42,147 bases of DNA from QFOX01 sp044237845. Its GTDB lineage: Bacteria > Pseudomonadota > Alphaproteobacteria > Rickettsiales > UBA3002. The position numbers and the translations under genes are program-made. The notes under the pieces are model-generated. The model worked only from the letters and a program-made list of their open reading frames with translations, did not search any database and had not been told where the DNA came from. Shown here piece after piece: positions 19,374-26,882 of this stretch. The stretch spans positions 1-42,147 of the forward strand of contig JBIIEL010000018.1 in NCBI GenBank assembly GCA_044237845.1, given 5' to 3'. Each line of letters begins with the position of its first letter. Positions within the stretch are counted from its first letter, which is position 1.

Positions 19374-20130
19374 AGAATATGTCTGTGTGAGCAGTACCGA
19401 CAGCAAGGGCGTACCTGTACGGATTTACGCCAACAAGCCTGACCACCATGATGATGGGTTGGAAGCGATTAATAGAACCGTCGCCAGCACACAAGGGCTT
19501 GGGAAGCCAGCCTTCCAAGTATTTATAGGACGTGGTCATAGCTACCATGCGGATGAGTATTTGCCGCTGATTACGCCAGATGTGAAGCTGGTACATCTGG
19601 GTTCCTGTGGGGGGTTCCAGAACTTGAGCAAAGTCCTAAAAACCAGCCCGTCTGCGCAGGTGATCTCGACCCAGCAAACGGGCAGCATGTATGTAAATGA
19701 CCCGCTGCTTTTTTCTATCAATGAAAGCATCCGCACGACGGGAACGCCGAATTGGATCAAGCAGCAGAAAACGCTTGATAGCCTTAGTTCCAGCAACAAA
19801 GATGCCTATCTCTTGCCGCATAAAAATATCCCCGCCATGATGCAGACTGGGTATGCAGAGGTTGGTCAACGGCGGAGTGAAATTAACGCACCTGACAAGA
19901 TTGCGACGTATATCAAAGACCGCATGACGTTTAGTATGAACCCATTTCATCTTTCCAACGGTAAGATCGATACCGACGAAATGGCTAAGATCATCAAAGA
20001 TGCTCAGCAGTTGGGCAAGGGGGTCAAAGTCGTTCAGAATAATGATGATAATGACAAAATCATTATTAGCGACGCTAAGTATATTAAAACCTACAAGGTC
20101 AAACTCGCTGATGACGTAAAATCACGATAA
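19336..20130 (+). CDS. Putative caspase-like (clan CD) peptidase domain protein
   Basis: This 264-residue frame has the two-block signature of clan CD cysteine peptidases. A hydrophobic strand ends in an H-containing motif (FQVFIGRGHSYH, H68), and a second hydrophobic strand ends in the nucleophile motif (VKLVHLGSCGG, C91). It is followed by SAQVISTQQTGSMYVNDPLL. The His-to-Cys distance (23 residues) is short for caspases, so the fold assignment is tentative. The ATG at 19336 has only a weak upstream AAGAAG. The preceding repeat frame overlaps it, so this is probably the C-terminal domain of a repeat-plus-peptidase protein broken by a +1 shift. If real, solenoid plus cysteine peptidase resembles effector or defence proteases. 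The substrate is unknown. Confidence 0.6.
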   Translation: MLHRNSTSLEDHKEYVCVSSTDSKGVPVRIYANKPDHHDDGLEAINRTVASTQGLGKPAFQVFIGRGHSYHADEYLPLITPDVKLVHLGSCGGFQNLSKVLKTSPSAQVISTQQTGSMYVNDPLLFSINESIRTTGTPNWIKQQKTLDSLSSSNKDAYLLPHKNIPAMMQTGYAEVGQRRSEINAPDKIATYIKDRMTFSMNPFHLSNGKIDTDEMAKIIKDAQQLGKGVKVVQNNDDNDKIIISDAKYIKTYKVKLADDVKSR

Positions 20131-20185
20131 CTGCTCATGTGCGCCTATACGCATTCTATGACGGTTATTATCCGGTCGCGTAGTT

Positions 20186-21301
20186 CTATTCCCACTTCAG
20201 TTGGTAGCGCGTGCCTTTACCGGAACCAGTTTTTGTGAGTGCTTTCATGTTCGTCAATTCGGTGAGGTCACGCGTTGCCGTTGCGCGTGACGTGCTCGTG
20301 ATGGCGATATATTTTTCTGCACTCAACCCACCTTTGAAGCCGTCCGGACCTTCACGGAACATGCGCTCAATCACCTTGGCCTGGCGCACATTCAGCTGCC
20401 CACGGTGGTGGTCGTAGAACTTCGCTTTGGCGATGAGGAACTCGGCGAGATTGCTCGTATGCGCCTGCGCTTTTAGAATGACGTCGCTGAAATAATCAAG
20501 CCATGGGTCGATCCGGTTATGCTTGTTGCTTGCTTCCAGCATATCGTAATAGGCTTTGCGCTGGTGATGGATCATCAAGGACAGGCCAAGTACCGCGGGC
20601 CTACCCAAGGCTTGTGCGATGCATTTCTCCACCAGTGCGCGTCCGATCCGTCCGTTGCCATCTTCAAACGGATGAACCGAAACAAAATACAAATGCGCAA
20701 TACTCGCCCGTGTTAGAGCAGGCAAGGGGGCTTTCCCATCGGGCGCTGTTTGATTGAACCAATGAATAAAACGATTCATCTCGCGTTTCATGGTCTTGGA
20801 TGGAGGTGCTTCAAAATGGATCTTAGGAGTATCGATCCTGCCGGAAACGATCTGCATGGCATCTTCGTGCGTGCGGTAAGCGCCGATCGTTTGAATATCC
20901 ATCCGCCCATTGGTTATCATGCGATGCCAGCCGAAAAGTGTTTTGTGCGTAAGGGGTGGCGCAAAGTTCTGATATAAATCGATCATCATTTCTGCGATGC
21001 CCCGCTCAGCAGGTTTGGGGCGACGCTGATCGGTGTTTAATCCCAACTGCCGACGGATGGATGACTGAACCGAATCTCGGTTGAGTTGCTCTCCCTCGAT
21101 CGCAGAGCTCTCGACCGCTTCGCTACTCATTACTTCGATGGCAAAGGTTAGCTTTTCCTGGTCATCGATATGTTTATACGCGCCGAGGAATATCCCTGCG
21201 TTAAGAAGGAACCGCTCTTCGCGGGCACGCAGTTTGGCAAAATCGTAGATAAAATCAGGCCAGTCCTGTTGCTGCCAATTCCAAGTCGGCGCAGATGTCA
21301 T
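20186..21301 (-). CDS. Fic-domain AMP-transferase, class II
   Basis: Fic proteins transfer AMP (or other nucleotides) to hydroxyl side chains of target proteins. The 371 residues comprise an N-terminal DUF4172-like helical domain (WNWQQQDWPDF), an inhibitory helix motif S65-S66-A-I-E69-G70, and the Fic core. The core motif HPFEDGNGRIGR at 210-221 includes the catalytic H210 and phosphate-binding residues. A C-terminal winged-helix region follows (AKVIERMF; TATRDLTELTNMKALTKTGSGKGTRYQL). Having the inhibitory helix N-terminal to the core makes this class II, which is self-inhibited and needs no separate antitoxin. The winged helix and an 11-base inverted repeat just upstream suggest DNA binding and autoregulation. 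It stands alone in the accessory region, convergent with the caspase-like gene. Confidence 0.92.
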   Translation of the reverse strand: MTSAPTWNWQQQDWPDFIYDFAKLRAREERFLLNAGIFLGAYKHIDDQEKLTFAIEVMSSEAVESSAIEGEQLNRDSVQSSIRRQLGLNTDQRRPKPAERGIAEMMIDLYQNFAPPLTHKTLFGWHRMITNGRMDIQTIGAYRTHEDAMQIVSGRIDTPKIHFEAPPSKTMKREMNRFIHWFNQTAPDGKAPLPALTRASIAHLYFVSVHPFEDGNGRIGRALVEKCIAQALGRPAVLGLSLMIHHQRKAYYDMLEASNKHNRIDPWLDYFSDVILKAQAHTSNLAEFLIAKAKFYDHHRGQLNVRQAKVIERMFREGPDGFKGGLSAEKYIAITSTSRATATRDLTELTNMKALTKTGSGKGTRYQLKWE

Positions 21302-21319
21302 GAGCGATAATCCCTCTCT

Positions 21320-21354
21320 TTATGCCTCATAAAATGGCATAAAATGAGGCATAA
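21320..21354. promoter_or_regulatory. Inverted-repeat operator upstream of the fic gene
   Basis: TTATGCCTCAT (21320-21330) and ATGAGGCATAA (21344-21354) form a perfect 11-base inverted repeat. A third half-site, GGCATA, lies in the 13-base spacer. The element begins 19 bases before the fic start codon. It is a likely operator, perhaps bound by the Fic protein's own winged-helix domain. Confidence 0.6.
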
Positions 21355-21728
21355 GTCTACTGGGTATAACTCACGATCCAGAGCGGCATGCGCTTAAGAT
21401 GCCGATCGGGCGCGCCCTTTTAATTAAAAAATAGTATAAAATATCTAGTAAAAACAATTGGAAATGCTTTAAATAAAGATAATCGCAAAAATCGTTGGTT
21501 ATTTTTATACTGCTTTCAAGAATGTTAGTTAAGTGTGCAGATTGCGCAGGCTTAACTACTAACCCACGGGTAGCTCTTCTTCCGCAGTGAGGGTGGAGAG
21601 CTTGAACAAGAGTGTTTCGCATTCCTCAGGAGATATGGGCGGTGGTCCATCGCTGATGTATGCCGCCGATGCCATGCTTGCCTACGAGCAATTTTCTGCC
21701 CTTAACAACCCCGCTTAATGGAGTTTTT
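21355..21728. other. Mostly non-coding, AT-rich interval with a possible gene remnant
   Basis: The first half (about 21410-21530) is strongly AT-rich and has no supported gene. On the minus strand, positions 21559-21675 form a 38-codon frame (MASAAYISDGPPPISPEECETL continuing to TAEEELPVG). Its composition looks protein-like, but it has no clear ribosome site. It may be a small gene or the 3' remnant of a lost one. The promoter of the downstream arsenic-type cassette should lie here. No ArsR-like regulator gene is visible. Confidence 0.3.
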
Positions 21729-21944
21729 ATGAAATGTAATGTTGCAAAGACGGATCGCACCCTTCGTATCATCGCAGGTCTTGCCATTATCGGCTGGGGC
21801 GTTGCCACCGGCAACATCTGGGGCGCGGTTGGCATTGTGCCGCTACTTACCGGCATCATTCGTTGGTGTCCCGCTTATATTCCGCTGAAAATCTCGACAG
21901 ATAAGCGGGGCGGAGTTAATCACTATGCTGGAAAGGCGCGTTAA
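21729..21944 (+). CDS. DUF2892 (YgaP-like) small inner-membrane protein
   Basis: The start is ATG 21729, preceded by GGAG, giving 71 residues. The sequence MKCNVAKTDRTLRIIAG opens the DUF2892/YgaP transmembrane family. Two hydrophobic helices (LRIIAGLAIIGWGVATG and WGAVGIVPLLTGIIRWC) end in the characteristic WCPAYIPLKIST. Such proteins often accompany rhodaneses, OsmC proteins and metalloid transporters, though their biochemical role is unclear. It is the first gene of a tightly packed cassette. Its end overlaps the start of a 33-residue ORF by 20 bases. Confidence 0.8.
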   Translation: MKCNVAKTDRTLRIIAGLAIIGWGVATGNIWGAVGIVPLLTGIIRWCPAYIPLKISTDKRGGVNHYAGKAR

Positions 21945-22026
21945 GGCTTTTCTGCGCTTGCCATTCGATAAAATGACTCAGGAAGAACTCCTGCAAAAGC
22001 TGAATGAAATAGGAGAACTTCAATGA
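21925..22026 (+). CDS. 33-residue coupled small ORF
   Basis: This short frame begins at ATG 21925 behind CGGAG (spacing 9 bases) and overlaps the 3' end of the DUF2892 gene. Its stop overlaps the OsmC start as ATGA. It encodes MLERRVKAFLRLPFDKMTQEE and a further 12 residues, an amphipathic charged helix without a membrane segment. The double overlap with good ribosome sites suggests it is translated, possibly to couple DUF2892 and OsmC. I do not recognise it. Confidence 0.45.
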   Translation: MLERRVKAFLRLPFDKMTQEELLQKLNEIGELQ

Positions 22027-22433
22027 TGGAATTCACAGTAAGTGCAAAACGCCTTGATGCACACGGCAGTAGCGCACTTTGCAAGGATGCTTCAATCACG
22101 CTGGACACTGATCTGGCTGGCAGAAAGGATGCCTTTAACCCAGCAGAGCTTCTGATGGCGGCACTCGCTGCCTGTATGATTAAAAGTGTTGAGCGTGTTA
22201 CCCCGATGCTCAAAATGGACGTAAAAGGCGTAGATGTTACCATCACTGCAAAACGTCAGGATTCGCCCCCCAAGTTAGTTGATGTGGCTTATAAACTGGT
22301 TGTCGATAGCGATGAGCCAGATCACCGACTGGAGCTTCTGCACCAGAATATCCAGAAATATGGCACGGTCTTTAATACCCTGGCTGGTGGCACAGAAATT
22401 CATGGTTCGCTCTTGCCGTTACGGAGTGCATAG
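22023..22433 (+). CDS. OsmC family peroxide-detoxification protein
   Basis: This 136-residue protein belongs to the OsmC/Ohr fold, thiol-dependent reductases of organic hydroperoxides. The ATG follows AGGAGAA. The central helix with the conserved redox Cys is visible as FNPAELLMAALAACMIKSVERV. The N-terminal strand has a second Cys (SSALCKD) at about residue 20, earlier than in classical Ohr, so it resembles the YhfA-like subgroup. The C-terminal part (HRLELLHQNIQKYGTVFNTLAGGTEI) matches the usual domain end. It lies two bases before the ACR3-type gene, suggesting one transcript for oxidative and metalloid stress. Confidence 0.9.
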   Translation: MMEFTVSAKRLDAHGSSALCKDASITLDTDLAGRKDAFNPAELLMAALAACMIKSVERVTPMLKMDVKGVDVTITAKRQDSPPKLVDVAYKLVVDSDEPDHRLELLHQNIQKYGTVFNTLAGGTEIHGSLLPLRSA

Positions 22434-22435
22434 TC

Positions 22436-23464
22436 ATGACCAATTCTTCTCTTGGGTTCTTTGAACGCTACCTTTCCATATGGGTGGGACTATGTATTGC
22501 CGCTGGTGTTGGGCTTGGTCACTTAATCCCTTCGGTGTTTCATGCTGTAACGCACATAGAATATGCCAGCGTCAATCTGGTAGTCGCGATTCTCATCTGG
22601 GTGATGATTTATCCCATGATGGTAAACGTTGATTTCTCTACCCTCAAAGAAGCCACCAAGAAGCCCAAAGCATTCGCCATCAGCTTCGTGGTAACGTGGC
22701 TTATCATGCCATTCACCATGGCCGCACTGGGGGTTTTATTCCTACAGCATGTTTTTACATCCTTCATACCGCCAGACGATGCCAAACAATATGTGGCTGG
22801 CCTTATCCTGCTTGGCACTGCGCCTTGCACCGCGATGGTCTTTGTGTGGAGCCGTCTGGTTAATGGCAGTCCCAACTACACACTGGTGCAGGTGGCACTT
22901 AACAACGTAATCATGATATTTGGCTACGCACCCATCGCCTCCTTCTTGCTGGGTGTGACTGATATTGCAGTACCGTGGGAAACGTTCCTGCTTTCGGTTG
23001 GTCTGTATGTCATTATCCCGATTGGGGCGGGTTATGCCACGCGCAAAAAACTGCTGGCGCACAGTAAGCAGCGTCTATCCTCCTTCCTTAATCACTTGAA
23101 ACCCTATTCCGTGCTTGGGTTGCTGGCTACGGTTGTTCTTCTGTTTGGCTTTCAAGCTGAAATGTTGCTGCAAAAGCCACTGGTCATTGCCTTGATTGCC
23201 GTGCCTATCCTGATACAAAGCGTGCTGATGTTCACGCTTGCCTATGTGTGGATGTGCAAGGCGCGCCTCCCACACAATATCGCTGCACCAGCCGCCCTTA
23301 TCAGCAGTTCTAATTTCTTTGAGCTTGCTGTGGCTGTTGCCATCAGCCTTTTCGGGCTACAGTCTGGTGCCGCGTTGGCAACAGTGGTGGGTGTTCTGGT
23401 AGAAGTACCCGCCATGCTGTGGCTAGTTTCTATTGCCAATAAAACCGCGAGTCGTTTCGCCTAA
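22436..23464 (+). CDS. acr3: ACR3-family arsenite efflux transporter
   Basis: This 342-residue inner-membrane protein of the BART superfamily has about ten hydrophobic helices. The family signature GTAPCTAMVFVWS contains the essential Cys (C131). The late helix with the conserved Glu is GVLVEVPAMLWLV near residues 317-329. ACR3 exports As(III), and sometimes Sb(III), by proton antiport. The start ATG is two bases after the OsmC stop. It is the last gene of the cassette. No arsenate reductase or ArsR regulator is seen nearby, so the cassette is either minimal or derived from a larger ars operon. Confidence 0.92.
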   Translation: MTNSSLGFFERYLSIWVGLCIAAGVGLGHLIPSVFHAVTHIEYASVNLVVAILIWVMIYPMMVNVDFSTLKEATKKPKAFAISFVVTWLIMPFTMAALGVLFLQHVFTSFIPPDDAKQYVAGLILLGTAPCTAMVFVWSRLVNGSPNYTLVQVALNNVIMIFGYAPIASFLLGVTDIAVPWETFLLSVGLYVIIPIGAGYATRKKLLAHSKQRLSSFLNHLKPYSVLGLLATVVLLFGFQAEMLLQKPLVIALIAVPILIQSVLMFTLAYVWMCKARLPHNIAAPAALISSSNFFELAVAVAISLFGLQSGAALATVVGVLVEVPAMLWLVSIANKTASRFA

Positions 23465-23691
23465 GCAGCTATCGCGCGCTGCACAACGATACGGTGCTTA
23501 CGGATCAGCTTCAACCACTGGAGGAGACTATGATTACATCTTTTGTGCACTAAGGATAACGACAGATACTTCGAAAAATTTAATCCGTACGTTTGAAACG
23601 ATTTATGATGGTCCGGGTATTTCAACGAGGAAGTCTCGTTGCAGTGAGTATTTTGAGCGCCTCCCTGACCCTTCAAGCTACTGAGAAATTT

Positions 23692-24804
23692 ATGCAAACA
23701 CTCATAGCTTATCTCTTAGTATTCTTGTTGGCTTCTACTACCTATGCTGAAGAAGGAAAGAGTAATGATAGCACAGAAGAATCAATGCGATTCGAAATAG
23801 CTAGCAGTGGCGGAAATTGTTACGATGGTTGTTTATGGATATCCGCAATCGGCGAAATAGACAGCTCCACCCCACAAAAATTTCAGGAATTTCTTAATAA
23901 AGAGCCCAATGTTCGTAAGATTGTTTTACATAGCTCAGGTGGGAATTTAATTGCTGGGCTTAAATTAGGAAAGCTCTTTCGCCAAAACAAATTGCACGTC
24001 TCTATCGGAAGAACCAATCGAATTGACGGCTGGTCATCATCTGAAATTAACGTCGGCATTTGTGCAAGTGCGTGCGCGTACGCTTTTTTGGGAGGAGTGT
24101 CTAGAACTATTGAAGAAGGAAGCAGAATTGGTTTTCACCAATTTTACAGAAGTAAGCTAACTGAAGCTGACTCGTCACCCATACAGCTTCAAGGCTATAC
24201 CCTATCAACAGAACAGCTTATGTCTGGAATAATTGCATCCTACATTGTTGAAATGGGCGTAGATGCTAGAGTTATGACCATAGCATCTGTTGCTGGTAAA
24301 AATGAGATGCTATCCCCAAATGATAGCAAACTAAAAGCGTTAAAAGTAATCACAAGCCAGGACTTTAATCCTATCCAATTAGAAATACTTGGGAATGGCA
24401 TCAGGGCGATCAGCACTAATGATTATGTTGGGAACCCAGTCAGTGCAGTATCTGCAGCCTGTCATGGTTCAAATAAACAGCCTTACTTTGTGATTGAAAC
24501 AGAGAGATTAACAAGCAGTGAAAGAGAAATAAAAAGAAACATAAATAGTGTAAATTTTATTGATGAAGATAAGAAAAAAGAAATACCAATACCGCTGGAA
24601 TACGTTTCCGTAAAAAATGGCCATAAAACAGCAATTTTTATTATGCTTCCCGAGGTGGTAAAAATGTATGCGCTAAACTCCAAAAAATTTTATTTTGCAG
24701 TTGATGCTCCTCGGTCTCTCTTCGGAACTTTCATACGAGGTGGTTTTTCTACAAACACGGATGAAAAAAAGATGCTCAGATTGGCTTGGTTAAATTGCGT
24801 TTAA
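23692..24804 (+). CDS. Exported ClpP-fold-like (COG3904-type) protein
   Basis: I prefer ATG 23692, because it yields a clean signal peptide (MQTLIAYLLVFLLASTTYA). A longer reading from 23593 adds 33 residues with no better ribosome site. The mature protein, about 350 residues, has a crotonase/ClpP-like core: VRKIVLHSSGGNLIAGLKLGK (oxyanion-type SGGN at about 81-85), then GICASACAYAFLGG with candidate nucleophile S126, then SRIGFHQF with candidate catalytic H149. This matches the pattern of predicted periplasmic proteins of COG3904. Substrate and role are unknown. The C-terminal 200 residues are not recognised. The gene is noticeably AT-richer than its neighbours (many AAA and ATA codons), a sign of recent transfer. 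Confidence 0.75.
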   Translation: MQTLIAYLLVFLLASTTYAEEGKSNDSTEESMRFEIASSGGNCYDGCLWISAIGEIDSSTPQKFQEFLNKEPNVRKIVLHSSGGNLIAGLKLGKLFRQNKLHVSIGRTNRIDGWSSSEINVGICASACAYAFLGGVSRTIEEGSRIGFHQFYRSKLTEADSSPIQLQGYTLSTEQLMSGIIASYIVEMGVDARVMTIASVAGKNEMLSPNDSKLKALKVITSQDFNPIQLEILGNGIRAISTNDYVGNPVSAVSAACHGSNKQPYFVIETERLTSSEREIKRNINSVNFIDEDKKKEIPIPLEYVSVKNGHKTAIFIMLPEVVKMYALNSKKFYFAVDAPRSLFGTFIRGGFSTNTDEKKMLRLAWLNCV

Positions 24805-24847
24805 TCAAAGCCGTTCGCCGAATTCCTAAAAGCAAAGGTATGAAATT

Positions 24848-25036
24848 ATGTGGGGCACAGTCATTGGCGATATCGTTGGCTCGGTGTATGAATTTGCACC
24901 GACGAAGGACAAGGCGTTCGCGCCGTTCTTCCATCCGCGGGGGCACTTCACGGATGACACTCTCTGCACGGTCGCATTAGCTGAAAGCTTGCTGAATGAT
25001 GGTGACCCCGCCACACATCTGCGCAAGTGGTGTATG
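24848..25036 (+). pseudogene. ADP-ribosylglycohydrolase, N-terminal fragment
   Basis: About 60 residues remain of a DraG-like ADP-ribosylglycohydrolase, an enzyme removing ADP-ribose from proteins or small molecules. The start ATG follows AAAGG. Diagnostic are GTVIGDIVGSVYEF and the metal-binding FTDDTLCTVALAESLL. Full-length proteins need about 250 residues and further Asp motifs, which are missing. The sequence breaks after HLRKW at about 25030-25042, where it runs into the 3' side of the minus-strand primase gene. The frame ends by chance at 25042. Confidence 0.8.
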
Positions 25037-26417
25037 GAATAGGCGCGTCATCGATAATACCAACATCCAGCTCATTCAGGGAAATCTCGTGGTGACTCGC
25101 ATACGCGTTGAGGCGCTTGCGGAAACCTCCCACCCCCTCAGCTGCCACGTAGATGACGCGACCTTTCTTGACTTTGCGGCCACGCCAATCGACGCCGCGT
25201 GCGATAGTAGCAACCATATCAAAAACAAAGAAAGTCTTTCCAGCACCAGATTCCCCATACACCATAGCAAGGCCAGCTTTGGGGAGGATATCCTTAATCA
25301 ACCACTGAGGGGGTCTACCTGCGGCAAACTCTGCGGCGGGTTTTACCCTGAAGCGCTCAGTGCTAAGGTGATTGGCATCGAGATCTTCAAACTCACATGA
25401 TGTGCTGGCCATAAACCCATGCTCACGAGCAATCTGTATCAATGTGCCCTTGGTAATCGGACTTTCAGCGTCTAATTTGAAGCTCTGCCATTGATCACGA
25501 AGATCCTTCTCGGATTTATATTTGTTACCGCGTGAACTCCACGTATTGAACAGCTCAAAGCCCTCTTCTGAGCCATGTGTCTCGTAGTGAATCGCCATAC
25601 CAACTTTTATCCACTGGTCGCGCGAAATATCTGGATCAATAGGCTCAAGAAGTTTAGCGAATTCCTCTAAATTTGGATTGTTGTCGAGGTCCCTGGGTGC
25701 TGGCTGCACCTTTGTCTTCTCTAAATGAGGCACACTAACAGAGATAGCCCAGTCGAGTTTCGGAGTGAAATCTCTATCCAAGGGCTCGTCGTATCCAATC
25801 AGATAGTCTAGTGGAGCACTGCGCCCTGCGAGTGGTAAGATGAACTGGTTGCCGCAGCCACCGATTGGGACAGAATCCTGCTTGGGAAATATCTCAATCT
25901 GCCTGTTTACGACACCACCAGTGCCGTCGTGGTAACCAAGATCCGCTATAGCCCCCTTCAAAAATTGCCGAACACTGTATGCATCTTGCTGTTCATCCCA
26001 AAGAAAAAATAAATGAATCCCCTTCCCACCACGCGAACGGAAGGCAATTGGCTTCAATCCAAGCTTATCGAGATGCTTTCCAACATGTGTTGCTATGTCT
26101 GCCATATCATCCCAAGCCGTCTCACCTTTGTGTGAGTCGAAGTCAAGCAGTGCCAGACGTGTAGTGCTCTGCCCCTCCTGAATAGGGCATACACCACGGG
26201 ATGTCCCACCAGATAGGTGTGCTTCAAGCCGTTTTTTTGTTAGCGGCTGTTTGCTCCACCGCATTCCACGGGCATCACGAACAGCAGTAATATCAGTACG
26301 AACACGCGAAACAATTGGCTCTAGTGCAGCTGCAAGATCTACTCGCATGCAGCTATGGCTAGTTGCTACTGAACTTATACTATCATTTTCCATGAAATAT
26401 GAAGACGTATGTGTCAT
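25036..26417 (-). pseudogene. Primase-helicase of a satellite element, 3'-truncated
   Basis: This is the replication protein of a phage-satellite-like element. Its start is probably ATG 26417 (GGAGG with 6-base spacing); ATG 26423 sits directly on the ribosome site. The N-terminal archaeo-eukaryotic-type primase domain shows LALLDFDSH, FRSRGGKGIHLFF and EIFPKQDSV...GNQFILPL. A PriCT-like middle segment follows (LLEPIDPDISRDQWIKVGMAIHYE, FNTWSSRGNKY). A RepA-like AAA ATPase then begins with Walker A GESGAGKT. The ATPase stops soon after VIYVAAEGVGGFRKRL, before Walker B, where the sequence meets the reversed ADP-ribosylglycohydrolase fragment. The residual frame continues to 24948 without meaning. 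The helicase cannot be functional as it stands. Confidence 0.82.
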
Positions 26418-26427
26418 CAACATCCTC

Positions 26428-26517
26428 CTATCGCGCTAACGTTGATTGATCGACAGAAGCACTGTCGCGCAATTCTAGCTTGGAAGCAATCCAAGTAACA
26501 AACTCGGTCGATAGCAT
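26428..26517 (-). CDS. 29-residue small ORF between HTH and primase genes
   Basis: The frame starts at ATG 26517, two bases after the HTH gene's stop. It has a good ribosome site (GGGAG) embedded in the end of that gene. Its TAG stop overlaps the GGAGG ribosome site of the primase gene. The peptide MLSTEFVTWIASKLELRDSA and nine more residues is an amphipathic helix I do not recognise. The tight spacing on both sides supports real translation, perhaps as a coupling or regulatory peptide. Confidence 0.45.
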   Translation of the reverse strand: MLSTEFVTWIASKLELRDSASVDQSTLAR

Positions 26518-26518
26518 A

Positions 26519-26752
26519 TTACTCTCCCTGTTTGATGCCGGAGTGCGGCGATTCTAGGGTCAATTTATGCCCTCGAACAGGTGAGTAATCCTGAAGTTTT
26601 GAGAGAAACGACTCTAAGTCACTTTGTAAAATGAGTGTTCTTTTGCCCAACTTGCGGGCACGGAGTTCACCACTGTTAATGGCTTCGTATAATTTAGTGC
26701 GACCGATACCAGTGACGGCGCGCGTCTCTTCAATGGAAAGGGCTTGTTGCAT
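26519..26752 (-). CDS. AlpA/excisionase-like helix-turn-helix protein
   Basis: This 77-residue protein has the MerR-like HTH_17 fold used by AlpA regulators and excisionases: LSIEETRAVTGIGRTKLYEAINSGELRARKLGKRTLILQSDLESFL. It presumably binds element DNA to control integrase or excision. A very strong ribosome site (AGGAGG) precedes the ATG. A nested palindrome 27-53 bases upstream is a likely autoregulatory operator. It is the first gene of the HTH - small ORF - primase transcript. Confidence 0.88.
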   Translation of the reverse strand: MQQALSIEETRAVTGIGRTKLYEAINSGELRARKLGKRTLILQSDLESFLSKLQDYSPVRGHKLTLESPHSGIKQGE

Positions 26753-26776
26753 GTATCCTCCTGCAGCTTTTGATGA

Positions 26777-26805
26777 CCACCATGATTCTTCATGGTTTAT
26801 GGTGG
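26777..26805. promoter_or_regulatory. Nested palindromes upstream of the HTH gene
   Basis: ACCATGA-TTCT-TCATGGT (26779-26796) is a perfect 7-base inverted repeat. It overlaps the outer repeat CCACCAT...ATGGTGG (26777-26783 and 26799-26805). The element lies between the divergently spaced upstream DNA and the strong ribosome site of the HTH gene. It is a likely operator for that protein. Confidence 0.5.
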
Positions 26806-26882
26806 CAACATAGCACTTCAGGATTCTCGGCTCGCCCGCACTATATCCAATTACTGCGTATTGATTTTGGGGCTGGAGTAGC

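Noticed and set aside
23465..23691. Short frames before the ClpP-like gene as a transposase remnant
   Set aside because: No transposase motif or terminal inverted repeat could be recognised.
24948..25035. C-terminal tail of the primase frame beyond the breakpoint
   Set aside because: It is antisense to the ADP-ribosylglycohydrolase fragment and has no ATPase motifs.
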